From positions 434,001-498,000 of the forward strand of contig NZ_CP054839.1 in the NCBI RefSeq assembly GCF_018141105.1: a stretch of DNA of 64,000 nucleotides, read 5' to 3'. The DNA comes from Saccharopolyspora erythraea (GTDB lineage Bacteria; Actinomycetota; Actinomycetes; Mycobacteriales; Pseudonocardiaceae). Positions 39,801 through 46,418 of this stretch are shown piece by piece. Position 1 is the first letter of the stretch. Each line of letters starts with the position of its first letter. The position numbers and the translations under genes are program-made. The notes below the pieces were generated by a model. It saw only the letters and a program-made list of their open reading frames with translations. It did no database searches and was not told where the DNA came from.

Positions 39801-40007
39801 GCCGCCGGAGCTCACCGCCAGGCGTCCTACCTGCTCGGGGTCGCGGTCGCGCTGCGCGGCATGCTCGACGAGGGCGACCCCGACATCCGGGCGGTGCTGC
39901 CCGCGCTGGACGCACCGGACCTGCGGTCCGAACGCGACCGCGGCGCCGCGCTCACCCACGAGGCCGCGCTCGCCGCGCTCCGGGAAGTGCTCGGCCCGCG
40001 CGCTTAG
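36870..40007 (+). CDS. SARP/AfsR-like regulator (DNA-binding, BTAD, NB-ARC ATPase, TPR)
   Basis: A 1045-residue multidomain regulator. Residues 1-95 form an OmpR-type winged helix (VAVLGPFRL, GGARVRMLLARLALDAG), and 100-245 the bacterial transcriptional activation domain ending in LADELGVDPSQELRDLH. An NB-ARC-like ATPase follows with P-loop GPGGAGKT at 292-299, Walker B LVLDN at 366-370 and GMPLAIELAAARLRAMS. Residues from about 600 are TPR-like helical repeats. Such proteins activate secondary-metabolite genes or act as global regulators such as AfsR. GTG 36870 puts the DNA-binding domain at the N-terminus, as usual. No biosynthetic cluster is adjacent; the nearest downstream gene is a small secreted peptide at 40272. 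Confidence 0.92.
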   Translation: MRVAVLGPFRLCAADGHPIDVGGARVRMLLARLALDAGRTVPTETLIDDLWGANQPSGALNALQSLVSRARRALPDDLVLQSAATGYALKADAADVDAHRFAGLAAEGRGLLRDGRFAAAARTLRDALRLWRGGALVDFVDAPFAAAQAARLEELRLGAMEDRIDADLRAGRDGEPVELVELVAELDGLCARHPLRERFTGLRMRALYAAGRQADALGAYEALRRRLADELGVDPSQELRDLHGAVLRGEPREHRDRPPVLPSRLSSFVGREAEIEQVRAAMGRSKLVTLFGPGGAGKTRLATETAAGVDDRRAWFVELASVRQGEDLPSAVLASVGVRETRLLDTTPADAMTRLVDGLSGAPALLVLDNCEHVIGAAAQFVQDLLAWCPQLGVLATSREPLALTGEELLPVGPLGLPDGEAPLEADAVRLFADRARSARPGFVLDDATTADVVEVCRRLDGMPLAIELAAARLRAMSVRQVAARLDDRFRLLTSGNRASLARHRTLRAVVEWSWDLFGEPERLLASRLSVFAGPARAESVAAVCSDVRLPADDVFYVLSSLVEKSFVEAVDGDRYRMLETVRAYCDDRLAESGERDRVRTAHAEHFVELAETASPRLHRAEQVEWLARLDADHDNLMTALRWAISSQNAGLGVRMGGALAWYWSMSAHGELVSRLEALTSMPGDAPPEGRAVLDFIQAMMSQTASWTERIGAAAARLRDTGAARRYLYVTIMEPMAWMFVGDWAEMDAAVRRNLEHPDPWARAAALFSRAFGAEHGGDAAGGEEHMRAAARAFRELGDRWGIAQSMGSLAGFRSLRGDHAGAVEALEESAETLRELRSDEEVVPTMVRIGMEHVRAGDIAEGRRCLEQADELAAASFAEFARLGSLTALGEAARRAGDVERARAYFAQARELLAASPMTPPPLRQVALAMEARADIDEHRLDDARTRLRESLDSSGEIPMMPTIAMIAEQTALLRFAAGAHRQASYLLGVAVALRGMLDEGDPDIRAVLPALDAPDLRSERDRGAALTHEAALAALREVLGPRA

Positions 40008-40143
40008 CAGGCGAAGCCCCGCCCGCGCCACGGTCAGTGGAAGGCGATGCCCTGTAAGACTGGCGAATTCCCAATCGAAGATCAGCGGTGCGTGATCACT
40101 GGTCCGATAAGGGTGTTTTTGGAATTCGATGGCGTTACATGGT

Positions 40144-40172
40144 TTGCCGAGCGCGCCGGTGATCCCTAGCGT
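40144..40172 (+). promoter_or_regulatory. Promoter of the small secreted peptide gene
   Basis: TTGCCG (40144-40149), a 17-bp spacer and TAGCGT (40167-40172) fit the principal actinobacterial sigma factor. The predicted 5' leader is about 90 nt. Sequence from 40008 to here is relatively AT-rich and holds no gene. Confidence 0.55.
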
Positions 40173-40271
40173 TGGCGAAGTCGATCAAGAACGGATGCTC
40201 GCAATTCGAGGTGTCCGAGTGCGCGGTCGGCAGGCGTGAAAATCATATCTCGTTTCTACGGATGGGACAGC

Positions 40272-40559
40272 ATGCGCAACTACGCTCGAATCCTGGGAGT
40301 GGCCGCCGCCGTTGCGGCCGCGGTGGCGGCCGGTGCCCCGGCCTTCGCCGCCGACGCCGGTGCCGCGGGCGCGGCAACCGCGGCTGCCGCGGCCCAGAAC
40401 GGCGGCGGCGGTGACGGCGGCAACGCGGGCAACTCCACGAACGCGCTGAGCTGCCTGGTCGAGGTCGGTGTCGCGAACCCGAACGCCGCCGGTGGCTGCA
40501 ACCCGAATTCCAACGGAGGTGCGGGCGGCTCGGCCACCGCCGCCCCGCAGGAGGACTGA
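40272..40559 (+). CDS. Small secreted Gly/Ala/Asn-rich protein with two cysteines
   Basis: A 95-residue protein with a classical signal peptide: basic MRNYAR, a hydrophobic Ala/Val core, and AFAAD as the likely cleavage site near residue 26. The mature part of about 69 residues is rich in Gly, Asn and Ala and has just two Cys, in NALSCLVEVGVANPNAAGGC (11 and 16 residues from other landmarks; 15 residues apart). ATG 40272 has GGGA upstream; an in-frame GTG 40236 would extend the N-terminus in front of the signal. The two-Cys spacing and composition loosely recall chaplins, but the chaplin motifs are missing. A T-rich terminator follows. No family was recognised. Confidence 0.65.
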   Translation: MRNYARILGVAAAVAAAVAAGAPAFAADAGAAGAATAAAAAQNGGGGDGGNAGNSTNALSCLVEVGVANPNAAGGCNPNSNGGAGGSATAAPQED

Positions 40560-40590
40560 GCCGCTCCGCGCTCTCGCAACGTCGGTGACG

Positions 40591-40625
40591 AATGTGCCGG
40601 TCCCTTCACGGGGCCGGCACATTTT
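40591..40625 (+). terminator. Terminator after the secreted-peptide gene
   Basis: AATGTGCCGG..CCC pairs with GGG..CCGGCACAT and is followed by TTTTT; a strong rho-independent signal 32 bp after the stop. Confidence 0.85.
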
Positions 40626-40764
40626 TGCGTCCTCGCCGAGCGGGGTCGTTGGCATTGCGCCGAACATGCGGTCGGTTCGCGAACCGGTTTCCCAATTCCG
40701 GAGCGGATTATTTGACACGTCCGGCGGAATTCGCCGAAATCGCCGCCGCGAATGCCGCCGAAAA

Positions 40765-40808
40765 CGACTCGTCCCCTCCCGCGTCCAGATCGCGGAAGGG
40801 GACGAGTG
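40765..40808 (-). terminator. Terminator of the DrrAB-like operon
   Basis: Read on the minus strand, CTCGTCCCCTTCCGCG pairs with CGCGGGAGGGGACGAG (one mismatch) and runs into CGTTTT, about 50 bp after the permease stop. Between this and the previous terminator there is only AT-richer non-coding sequence. Confidence 0.8.
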
Positions 40809-40857
40809 CGCTCGAGCCCGGGAAGTTCCCCGAAACGCCCCGGGCGAGCGGCCCGGG

Positions 40858-41688
40858 TCAGACCCGGCGGCGGTAGGCCCACATGGCCAGCGGGAAGAAC
40901 ACGGCCACCAGCACGACCATCCAGATCAGCGTCGCGGTGAGCGGCCCGGCCACCGGCCCGCCGATCATCAGCCCCCGCGCGGTGTCGGCGAGCTTGGTCA
41001 CCGGGTTGATCCCGTTCCACGCCTGCAACCAGCCCGGCATCGTCTCCAGCGGCACGAACACGTTGCTGCCCATGGTCAGCGGGAACATGAACGACATCGC
41101 CACGCCCGGCAGCGCCTGCTGGCTGCGGATCAGCATCCCGAGGAACACCGAGATCCAGCACATCGCCAGCGAGAAGGCGATCACGATCACGACCGCCAGC
41201 AGCACCGAAACCGCGTCGGTCTGGATGCGGAAGCCCATGATCGTGCCGAACACCAGCAGCACCGCGATCGACACCACGTAGCGGACGACGTCGCCCAGCA
41301 CCGCGCCGATCAGCGGCGCCGACCGCGCGACCGGCAGGCTGCGGAACCGGTCGAACACGCCCTTGGTGATGTCGTTGTTGAGCTGCATACCGGTGCCGAG
41401 GCTGGCGAAGACCATGTTCATCGCCAGCACACCGGGCAGCGTGATCTGCAGGTACGCGCCGGTGTCACCGGAGATCGCGCCACCGAAGAGGTAGACGAAC
41501 ATGACCAGGAACAGGATCGGCTGCAGGGTCACGTCGAGCAGCCCGGCAGGCGACTTGCGGATCTTGAGGATGCTCCGCCCGGCCAGCGTCAGGCCGTGCC
41601 GGATCGCCCGCAGCGGACCGACCCGCTCGGCGGAGGGCGCGGGCGCCGCGCTGGTCGCGCCCGGGGTGGGTTCCAGGGTCGTCGTCAT
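40858..41688 (-). CDS. ABC-2 type transporter permease, DrrB-like
   Basis: A 276-residue permease with six membrane segments after a Pro/Ala-rich N-terminus; QPILFLVMFVYLFGGAI and NPVTKLADTARGLM are typical of daunorubicin-resistance DrrB and related exporters. ATG 41688 overlaps the ATPase stop (ATGA), so the pair is translationally coupled. It exports a hydrophobic compound; substrate unknown. Confidence 0.92.
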   Translation of the reverse strand: MTTTLEPTPGATSAAPAPSAERVGPLRAIRHGLTLAGRSILKIRKSPAGLLDVTLQPILFLVMFVYLFGGAISGDTGAYLQITLPGVLAMNMVFASLGTGMQLNNDITKGVFDRFRSLPVARSAPLIGAVLGDVVRYVVSIAVLLVFGTIMGFRIQTDAVSVLLAVVIVIAFSLAMCWISVFLGMLIRSQQALPGVAMSFMFPLTMGSNVFVPLETMPGWLQAWNGINPVTKLADTARGLMIGGPVAGPLTATLIWMVVLVAVFFPLAMWAYRRRV

Positions 41689-42653
41689 GCCGCCGTGCCC
41701 TCCTTCTCGTCGTCGAGGCCGGCCGATTCGCCGGTGATCGCCAGGAACACCTCGTCCAGGCTCGGCAGCCGCAGCGCCAGCTCGTCGGCGGTGATGCCCG
41801 AGTCGTCGAGCCTGCGCACCAGCGTCGACAGCAGCACCGGGTCGTCGACCGGCGCGGTCAGCAGCCCGCTGTCGTCGTCGACCTTGGGCTGTGCGCCGGT
41901 CAGCTCGGCGAGGATCGTGCGCACCGTCGGCAGGTCGGCGAGCGCGCTCGGCCGGACCTGCAAGGTCTGCCCGCCGATGCGGCGCTTGAGCTCGTCGGCG
42001 CGCCCGTCGGCGACCACGCGGCCCCGGTCGATCACGCTGATGCGGTCGGCGAGCTGGTCGGCCTCCTCCAGGTACTGGGTGGTCAGCAGGACCGTCACGC
42101 CCTCGCCGGAGAGGGTGCGGACCATGTCCCAGACCTGGTTGCGGCTGCGCGGGTCCAGCCCGGTGGTCGGCTCGTCGAGGTAGAGCACCTCCGGGCGGCC
42201 GACGAGGCTCGCGGCGAGGTCGAGCCGCCGCCGCATGCCGCCGGAGTAGGTCTTGATGGCCCTGCCGCCCGCGTCGGCGAGCCCGAAGCGGTCGAGCAGC
42301 TCGGCCGCGCGCGCCCGCGCGTCCCGGCGCGTCATCTCCAGCAGGCGGCCGATCAGGACGAGGTTCTCGGTACCGGTCAGCTCCTCGTCGACCGACGCGT
42401 ACTGCCCGGCGAGGCCGATGCGGTTGCGCACCGCCACCGGGTGGCGCACCACGTCGTGGCCCGCCACGACCGCGCGCCCGGCGTCGGGGCGCAGCAGGGT
42501 CGCCAGGATGCGGACCGCGGTGGTCTTGCCCGCGCCGTTGGGGCCGAGCACCCCGCGGATCGAACCGGCGGGCACCTCCAGGTCGACGCCCGCCAGCGCC
42601 GTGGTGGAACCGAAGCGTTTGACCAGACCCTCGGCCTGGATCGCGAATGACAT
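41685..42653 (-). CDS. ABC transporter ATP-binding protein, DrrA-like
   Basis: A 322-residue ATPase: Walker A GPNGAGKTT, signature YSGGMRRRLDLAASLVG, Walker B VLYLDEPTTGLD, switch TTQYLEEADQL, and the C-terminal DUF4162 extension with LPSLDEVFLAITG, as in DrrA. ATG 42653 has an excellent SD AAGGAGG. It is divergent from the EEP-family gene. A SARP gene is nearby but there is no antibiotic cluster, so a general efflux or self-resistance role is open. Confidence 0.94.
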   Translation of the reverse strand: MSFAIQAEGLVKRFGSTTALAGVDLEVPAGSIRGVLGPNGAGKTTAVRILATLLRPDAGRAVVAGHDVVRHPVAVRNRIGLAGQYASVDEELTGTENLVLIGRLLEMTRRDARARAAELLDRFGLADAGGRAIKTYSGGMRRRLDLAASLVGRPEVLYLDEPTTGLDPRSRNQVWDMVRTLSGEGVTVLLTTQYLEEADQLADRISVIDRGRVVADGRADELKRRIGGQTLQVRPSALADLPTVRTILAELTGAQPKVDDDSGLLTAPVDDPVLLSTLVRRLDDSGITADELALRLPSLDEVFLAITGESAGLDDEKEGTAA

Positions 42654-42784
42654 GCAACCTCCTTCTGGGGCTCCGCGTCCCACTTTCGGCGCACCCGCTG
42701 ACAGACTTCGCACACAGCGCTGACAGGCTGGGTGACCTGGGGAACAGGCCGTGTCAGCCCGGAACCGACGTGGTGGGGGGAGAG

Positions 42785-43792
42785 GTGGAGGGGACGCTCG
42801 ACGACGTCGAAGCCGACGAGGACCGCGAGCCCGGCCGGCGCAAGTCGCCGGCGGTCACGGTTCTGCTGGTGCTGGCGGCGCTGGTGTTCGCCGGATGGGC
42901 CGCGCTGCCGCTCACCGGCTACGACTCGAACCGCTACGCGGCCGCGCTGGTGGCGCTGACGCAGTACGCGGTGCCGGCCGGGCTGGTGCTGGTGGTGCTG
43001 GCGCTGGTGCTGCGCCGCTGGCTGACTACGCTCGTCGTCGGCCTGGTGACCGCGGCGCTGGTGGCGTCGGTCGCGCCGCGCGCGATCCCGGACCCGCCGA
43101 CCCCCGTGCAGGGCACCCCGCTGAAGGTGATGTCGGCGAACCTCTACTTCGGCGAGGCCGACGCGGCGCGGGTCGTCGAGCTGGTGCGCAGCAACCGGAT
43201 CGACGTCCTGAGCCTGCAGGAGCTCACCCCCGAGCTGGCGGCGGCGCTGGACCGAGCGGGCCTGGGCGAGCTGATGCCGCACCGGGTGTTCGAGGCCCAC
43301 GCCGGGGCCGAGGGCACCGGCATCGCCTCGCGCTACCCGCTGCGGAGCCTGGCGCTGGTGCCGCCGACGACGATGCGCCAGCCGTCGGCGCTGGTGGACC
43401 TGCCCGGCGACCGGGACGTCGAGCTCGTCGCGGTGCACCCGGTCATCCCGGTCGGCAGCGACACGGTGGGGGACTGGCAGCGCGAGATCACCGTCCTGCC
43501 GCACACGCCCGCCGAGAGCCGGCCGCCGAGGGTGCTGGCGGGGGACTTCAACGCCACGCTCGACCACAGCCCGCTGCGCGGTCTGCTCGGCCGCGGCTAC
43601 GCCGACGCCGCCGAGGTCACCGGCGCCGGCCTGCGGCCGACGTGGCCGCGCGCCGACGCCTGGCTGCCGCCACCGGTGACGATCGACCACGTGCTGGTCA
43701 GCGAGGGTGTCGTGGTGCAGGACTACCGCACGTTCGAGGTCGCGGGCGCCGACCACCGCGCCGTCGTCGCGCACCTCGTCGTCGGGCGCTGA
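42785..43792 (+). CDS. Endonuclease/exonuclease/phosphatase (EEP) family membrane protein
   Basis: A 335-residue protein: an acidic N-terminal stretch, three membrane segments (about 22-110), then an extracytoplasmic EEP catalytic domain. Metal and catalytic motifs are present: SANLYFG (Asn), LQELTPE (Glu), AGDFNATLD (Asp-x-Asn), TIDHVLVS and ADHRAVVAHL (Asp-His). Membrane-tethered EEP proteins of this build are common in actinobacteria; substrates may be extracellular DNA or phosphoesters. GTG 42785 has a G-rich SD; GTG 42770 is possible. Confidence 0.87.
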   Translation: MEGTLDDVEADEDREPGRRKSPAVTVLLVLAALVFAGWAALPLTGYDSNRYAAALVALTQYAVPAGLVLVVLALVLRRWLTTLVVGLVTAALVASVAPRAIPDPPTPVQGTPLKVMSANLYFGEADAARVVELVRSNRIDVLSLQELTPELAAALDRAGLGELMPHRVFEAHAGAEGTGIASRYPLRSLALVPPTTMRQPSALVDLPGDRDVELVAVHPVIPVGSDTVGDWQREITVLPHTPAESRPPRVLAGDFNATLDHSPLRGLLGRGYADAAEVTGAGLRPTWPRADAWLPPPVTIDHVLVSEGVVVQDYRTFEVAGADHRAVVAHLVVGR

Positions 43793-43848
43793 CGGACCGC
43801 CACGGAGCCGGGGGTGACCCTGCCCCGATGAGGGGCCGTCCGTCCGCG

Positions 43849-44355
43849 TCAGCCCAGCGGCCCCGGACCTTCCAACGCGGCCAGCAGATCGGCCAGCCCG
43901 GTGACCAGCTCCTGGCGACGACTGGGGTCCAGGCCGGAGAGCAGCTGCCGCTCGGCCTCCAGGTTCCGGCGGAACGCCCGGTCGATCACCTCGCGTCCCC
44001 GCTCGGTCAGGGCGATGCGGGCGCTGCGCCGGTCGCGCGCGTCGACGGCGCGTTCCAGCAGGCCGCGCTCGGCGAGTTGCTGGATCCGTTTGGTGGTGGC
44101 CGCACCGGAGGACACCGTCAGGCCGTTGAGGCGTCCCGGCGTCACCGGGGCATCGGACCGCCGCAGGGCGCAGAGCAGGTCGAACTCCGCCCGGTTGAGC
44201 CCTTCCTCGGCGAAGGCGGCGTCGAGGCGCTGGCGCAGGACGGCGGAGGCCCGAAGCACGCGTCCGACCACGTCGATGCTGCTGGTGTCCAGGCCGGGAT
44301 GGACCTCCCGCCACTGCGACCGGGCGGTGTCGATCAGATCGGGTGTACGTTTCAT
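43849..44355 (-). CDS. MarR-family transcriptional regulator
   Basis: A 168-residue regulator: helix-turn-helix GRLNGLTVSSGAATTKRIQQ (residues about 70-90) and wing DARDRRSARIALTERG. The N-terminal helix is long, and no cysteine sensor is visible. It is divergent from the FUSC-family gene, with a perfect TTTCAC-N2-GTGAAA dyad between them, so it very likely represses that gene and itself. Its ATG is 46 bp from the FUSC start. Confidence 0.9.
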   Translation of the reverse strand: MKRTPDLIDTARSQWREVHPGLDTSSIDVVGRVLRASAVLRQRLDAAFAEEGLNRAEFDLLCALRRSDAPVTPGRLNGLTVSSGAATTKRIQQLAERGLLERAVDARDRRSARIALTERGREVIDRAFRRNLEAERQLLSGLDPSRRQELVTGLADLLAALEGPGPLG

Positions 44356-44364
44356 CTCACTGTT

Positions 44365-44394
44365 GTTTCACTCGTGAAATACTTCGGCTAGCGT
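44365..44394 (+). promoter_or_regulatory. MarR operator overlapping the FUSC-gene promoter
   Basis: The dyad TTTCAC-TC-GTGAAA (44366-44379) covers the -35 position of a promoter whose -10 is TAGCGT (44389-44394). The -35-like TTTCAC to -10 distance is 17 bp. TAGCGT lies 8 nt before the GTG at 44403, so the transcript should be leaderless. Confidence 0.75.
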
Positions 44395-44402
44395 AGCAGC
44401 AC

Positions 44403-46004
44403 GTGCCGACCACTGTGCTGACTCGACGTCTCGGGGACACCTTCCGGCTGCGCAGGGGCGGGCCGGTGGTCTGGCCCGCGACCCGGGCCTTCGTCTCGGT
44501 GCTCGCGCCGATGGCCGTGCTCCTCCAGTTGGACCGCCTCGACCTGGCCGCCGGTGCCGTGTTCGGCGCCCTGACCAGCGTTTACGGCCGCAGCGAGCCC
44601 TACCGCCAGCAGGCGCGGACGCTGGCGGCGGTGGCCGCCACGATGGTCGTGGCGGTCGCGGCCGGCGACCTCATCGCGGTGTTCGGCGCCGGGCACGTCT
44701 GGCACGAGGCACTGGCGCTGCTCGGCACGGCGGTGGTCGGCGCCGTGACCACCGCCGCCGCCACCGCGGCGAAGGTCGGTGCGCCCGGCGGGCTGATCTT
44801 CGCCTTCGCCACCGGAGCCTGCGCGCACCTCGCGCTGGAACCCGCCGACCTCGGCCCGCACCTCGCGGTCGCAGCCGCCAGCGCCGCGTTCGCTTGGGCG
44901 GTGGGCACCGCGGGTGCCGTGGTCAGCGGGCTGGGGCCGCAGCGCAGGGCCGTCGCGGCGGCGCTGGAGGCCACCGCGGCGCACCTGGCGCCGGGCGGCG
45001 ACCTGGATACGCGCCACCGCGCCGCGGTCGCGGTCGAGACCGCCTGGAACAGCGTCGCGCTCGTCGGTCGACGCCACCGGGAGACGAGGGCGCACCTCGA
45101 CCTGGTGCGCGCGGTGGAGACCTGTGAGGCCCTGATCGTGGAGGCCGGCGACGCGGATGTGAACGCGTTGCGCGCCGCCGCCACCGCTGTCGGCGCCGGC
45201 CGGCGGCTCCCGATGGCCGGGCGGTCCGCGGTGACGGCCGTGCCGCCCGCACCGCGGTCGCGCTGGGTGCTCGTCCGCGGCGTCATGCGCGCCGCGCTGC
45301 GCCCGAAGCGTCATGCGAGCTGGCTGCTGCCCTACGCCGCCAGGGTCGGCGTCGCGGCGCTGCTGGCCGGCGCGCTGGCCGACCTGGCGGGCATCGGCCA
45401 CGCGTACTGGGCCGCCGTGTCGGCGGTGTCGGTGTTGCAGGCGACCAGCACGTCGACCTCGGTGCCGCGGATGATCCAGCGCGTCCTGGGCACGGTCTTC
45501 GGCGTGCTCGCCGGTGTCGCGGTGCTGGCGGCGCAGCCCGCTCCGTGGGTGCTGGTCGTGGTGCTGGCGGTGTTGCAGTGGGGTGCGGAGATGACCGTCA
45601 TGGCCAACTACGCCCTGGGTCTGTTCTTCGCGACGCCGGTCGCCCTGCTCGTCAGCGGGCTGGCCACGCCCGCGGAACCGGCCGAGCTGGCCTCGAACCG
45701 CTTCTGGGCCACGCTGCTCGGCGGCGCGATCGCCGTGGGGGTGGCGTGGCTGGCGCCCCGCGGACCCTGGCTGGGGCGGGTGCACCGGGCACTGGCGCGG
45801 GTACGCGACCTCAGCGCGGAGACCCCGCCGCGCCCGCAGGCGCTGCGCGCCGCGCTGGTCGAGCTGCACGACGCCTACGACGTCGCACAGGGCGAGGTGC
45901 GCGACGCGGAGCTGCCTACGCGGGAACTGCTCGAGGTCTCGCACCGGGCGTACGCGCTGGCGGACTCCGCACTGCCGACGAGACCGGCGTCGCCGACGAC
46001 CTGA
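44403..46004 (+). CDS. FUSC-family (aromatic acid exporter/YccS-like) membrane protein
   Basis: A 533-residue protein with two blocks of membrane helices (about 25-165 and 305-430), separated by a cytoplasmic helical domain, the fold of FUSC/ArAE proteins. PYAARVGVAALLAGALAD and YWAAVSAVSVLQ are typical of the second block. The family includes p-hydroxybenzoate efflux protein AaeB, and small-molecule export is likely. GTG 44403 follows the leaderless promoter at 44389-44394. It is controlled with the divergent MarR gene; a phenolic acid inducer is a reasonable guess only. Confidence 0.85.
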   Translation: MPTTVLTRRLGDTFRLRRGGPVVWPATRAFVSVLAPMAVLLQLDRLDLAAGAVFGALTSVYGRSEPYRQQARTLAAVAATMVVAVAAGDLIAVFGAGHVWHEALALLGTAVVGAVTTAAATAAKVGAPGGLIFAFATGACAHLALEPADLGPHLAVAAASAAFAWAVGTAGAVVSGLGPQRRAVAAALEATAAHLAPGGDLDTRHRAAVAVETAWNSVALVGRRHRETRAHLDLVRAVETCEALIVEAGDADVNALRAAATAVGAGRRLPMAGRSAVTAVPPAPRSRWVLVRGVMRAALRPKRHASWLLPYAARVGVAALLAGALADLAGIGHAYWAAVSAVSVLQATSTSTSVPRMIQRVLGTVFGVLAGVAVLAAQPAPWVLVVVLAVLQWGAEMTVMANYALGLFFATPVALLVSGLATPAEPAELASNRFWATLLGGAIAVGVAWLAPRGPWLGRVHRALARVRDLSAETPPRPQALRAALVELHDAYDVAQGEVRDAELPTRELLEVSHRAYALADSALPTRPASPTT

Positions 46005-46018
46005 CCGGCCGCCGCAAA

Positions 46019-46065
46019 ACCCGTGGGTCTTCCGGGTCGCCATGCCAACCCGGAAGACCTCGGGT
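46019..46065. terminator. Bidirectional terminator between FUSC and mhuD
   Basis: A long hairpin ACCCG..GGTCTTCCGGGT / ACCCGGAAGACC..GGGT, preceded by AAAA (a T-run on the minus strand), lies between convergent genes. Confidence 0.75.
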
Positions 46066-46075
46066 CGCGCCGGTC

Positions 46076-46384
46076 TCAGCCCTGCGGCTTGGACTCCTGG
46101 ACCACCTCGAACTCCAGCAGGCTGGATCCGGTGGCCACCGGGTTCTTGTGCTCACCGGCGTGGGCCTCCTTGGCCGGGCCCTTGGCCCAGTTCTGGAAGT
46201 CCTCCTCCGTCTCCCACCGGGTGTAGACGAAGTACCGGTTCTCGCCGTTGACCGGGCGCAGGAGCTCGAAGCCCAGGAAGCCCGGTGCGCTGTCCACCGA
46301 GCCGTGCCTGCTCGCGAACCGCTTCTCCAGTTCGGGGCCCTTGCCTTCGGGGACCTCGATCGCATTGATCTTCACAACCGCCAT
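46076..46384 (-). CDS. mhuD: Haem-degrading monooxygenase MhuD
   Basis: A 102-residue dimeric ferredoxin-like ABM-fold protein that opens haem to release iron. It is strongly similar to M. tuberculosis MhuD (Rv3592), recalled from memory: VVKINAIEVPEG, PGFLGFELLRPV, NPVATGSSLLEFEVV. The residues critical in MhuD are conserved at the same numbers: Asn7, Trp66 and His75 (haem ligand). Position between clpC and mutY is also conserved. ATG 46384 is 6 nt after TAGGCT on the minus strand, consistent with a leaderless transcript. No iron box was seen nearby. Products would be mycobilins rather than biliverdin if it acts like MhuD. Confidence 0.92.
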   Translation of the reverse strand: MAVVKINAIEVPEGKGPELEKRFASRHGSVDSAPGFLGFELLRPVNGENRYFVYTRWETEEDFQNWAKGPAKEAHAGEHKNPVATGSSLLEFEVVQESKPQG

Positions 46385-46418
46385 ATAGCAAGCCTACGCA
46401 TTCGGCCGGGCGCTGCCA

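Noticed and set aside
40236-40271. Upstream GTG start for the small secreted peptide
   Set aside because: It would add a 12-residue polar N-terminus in front of a complete signal peptide, and it lacks a better SD than ATG 40272.
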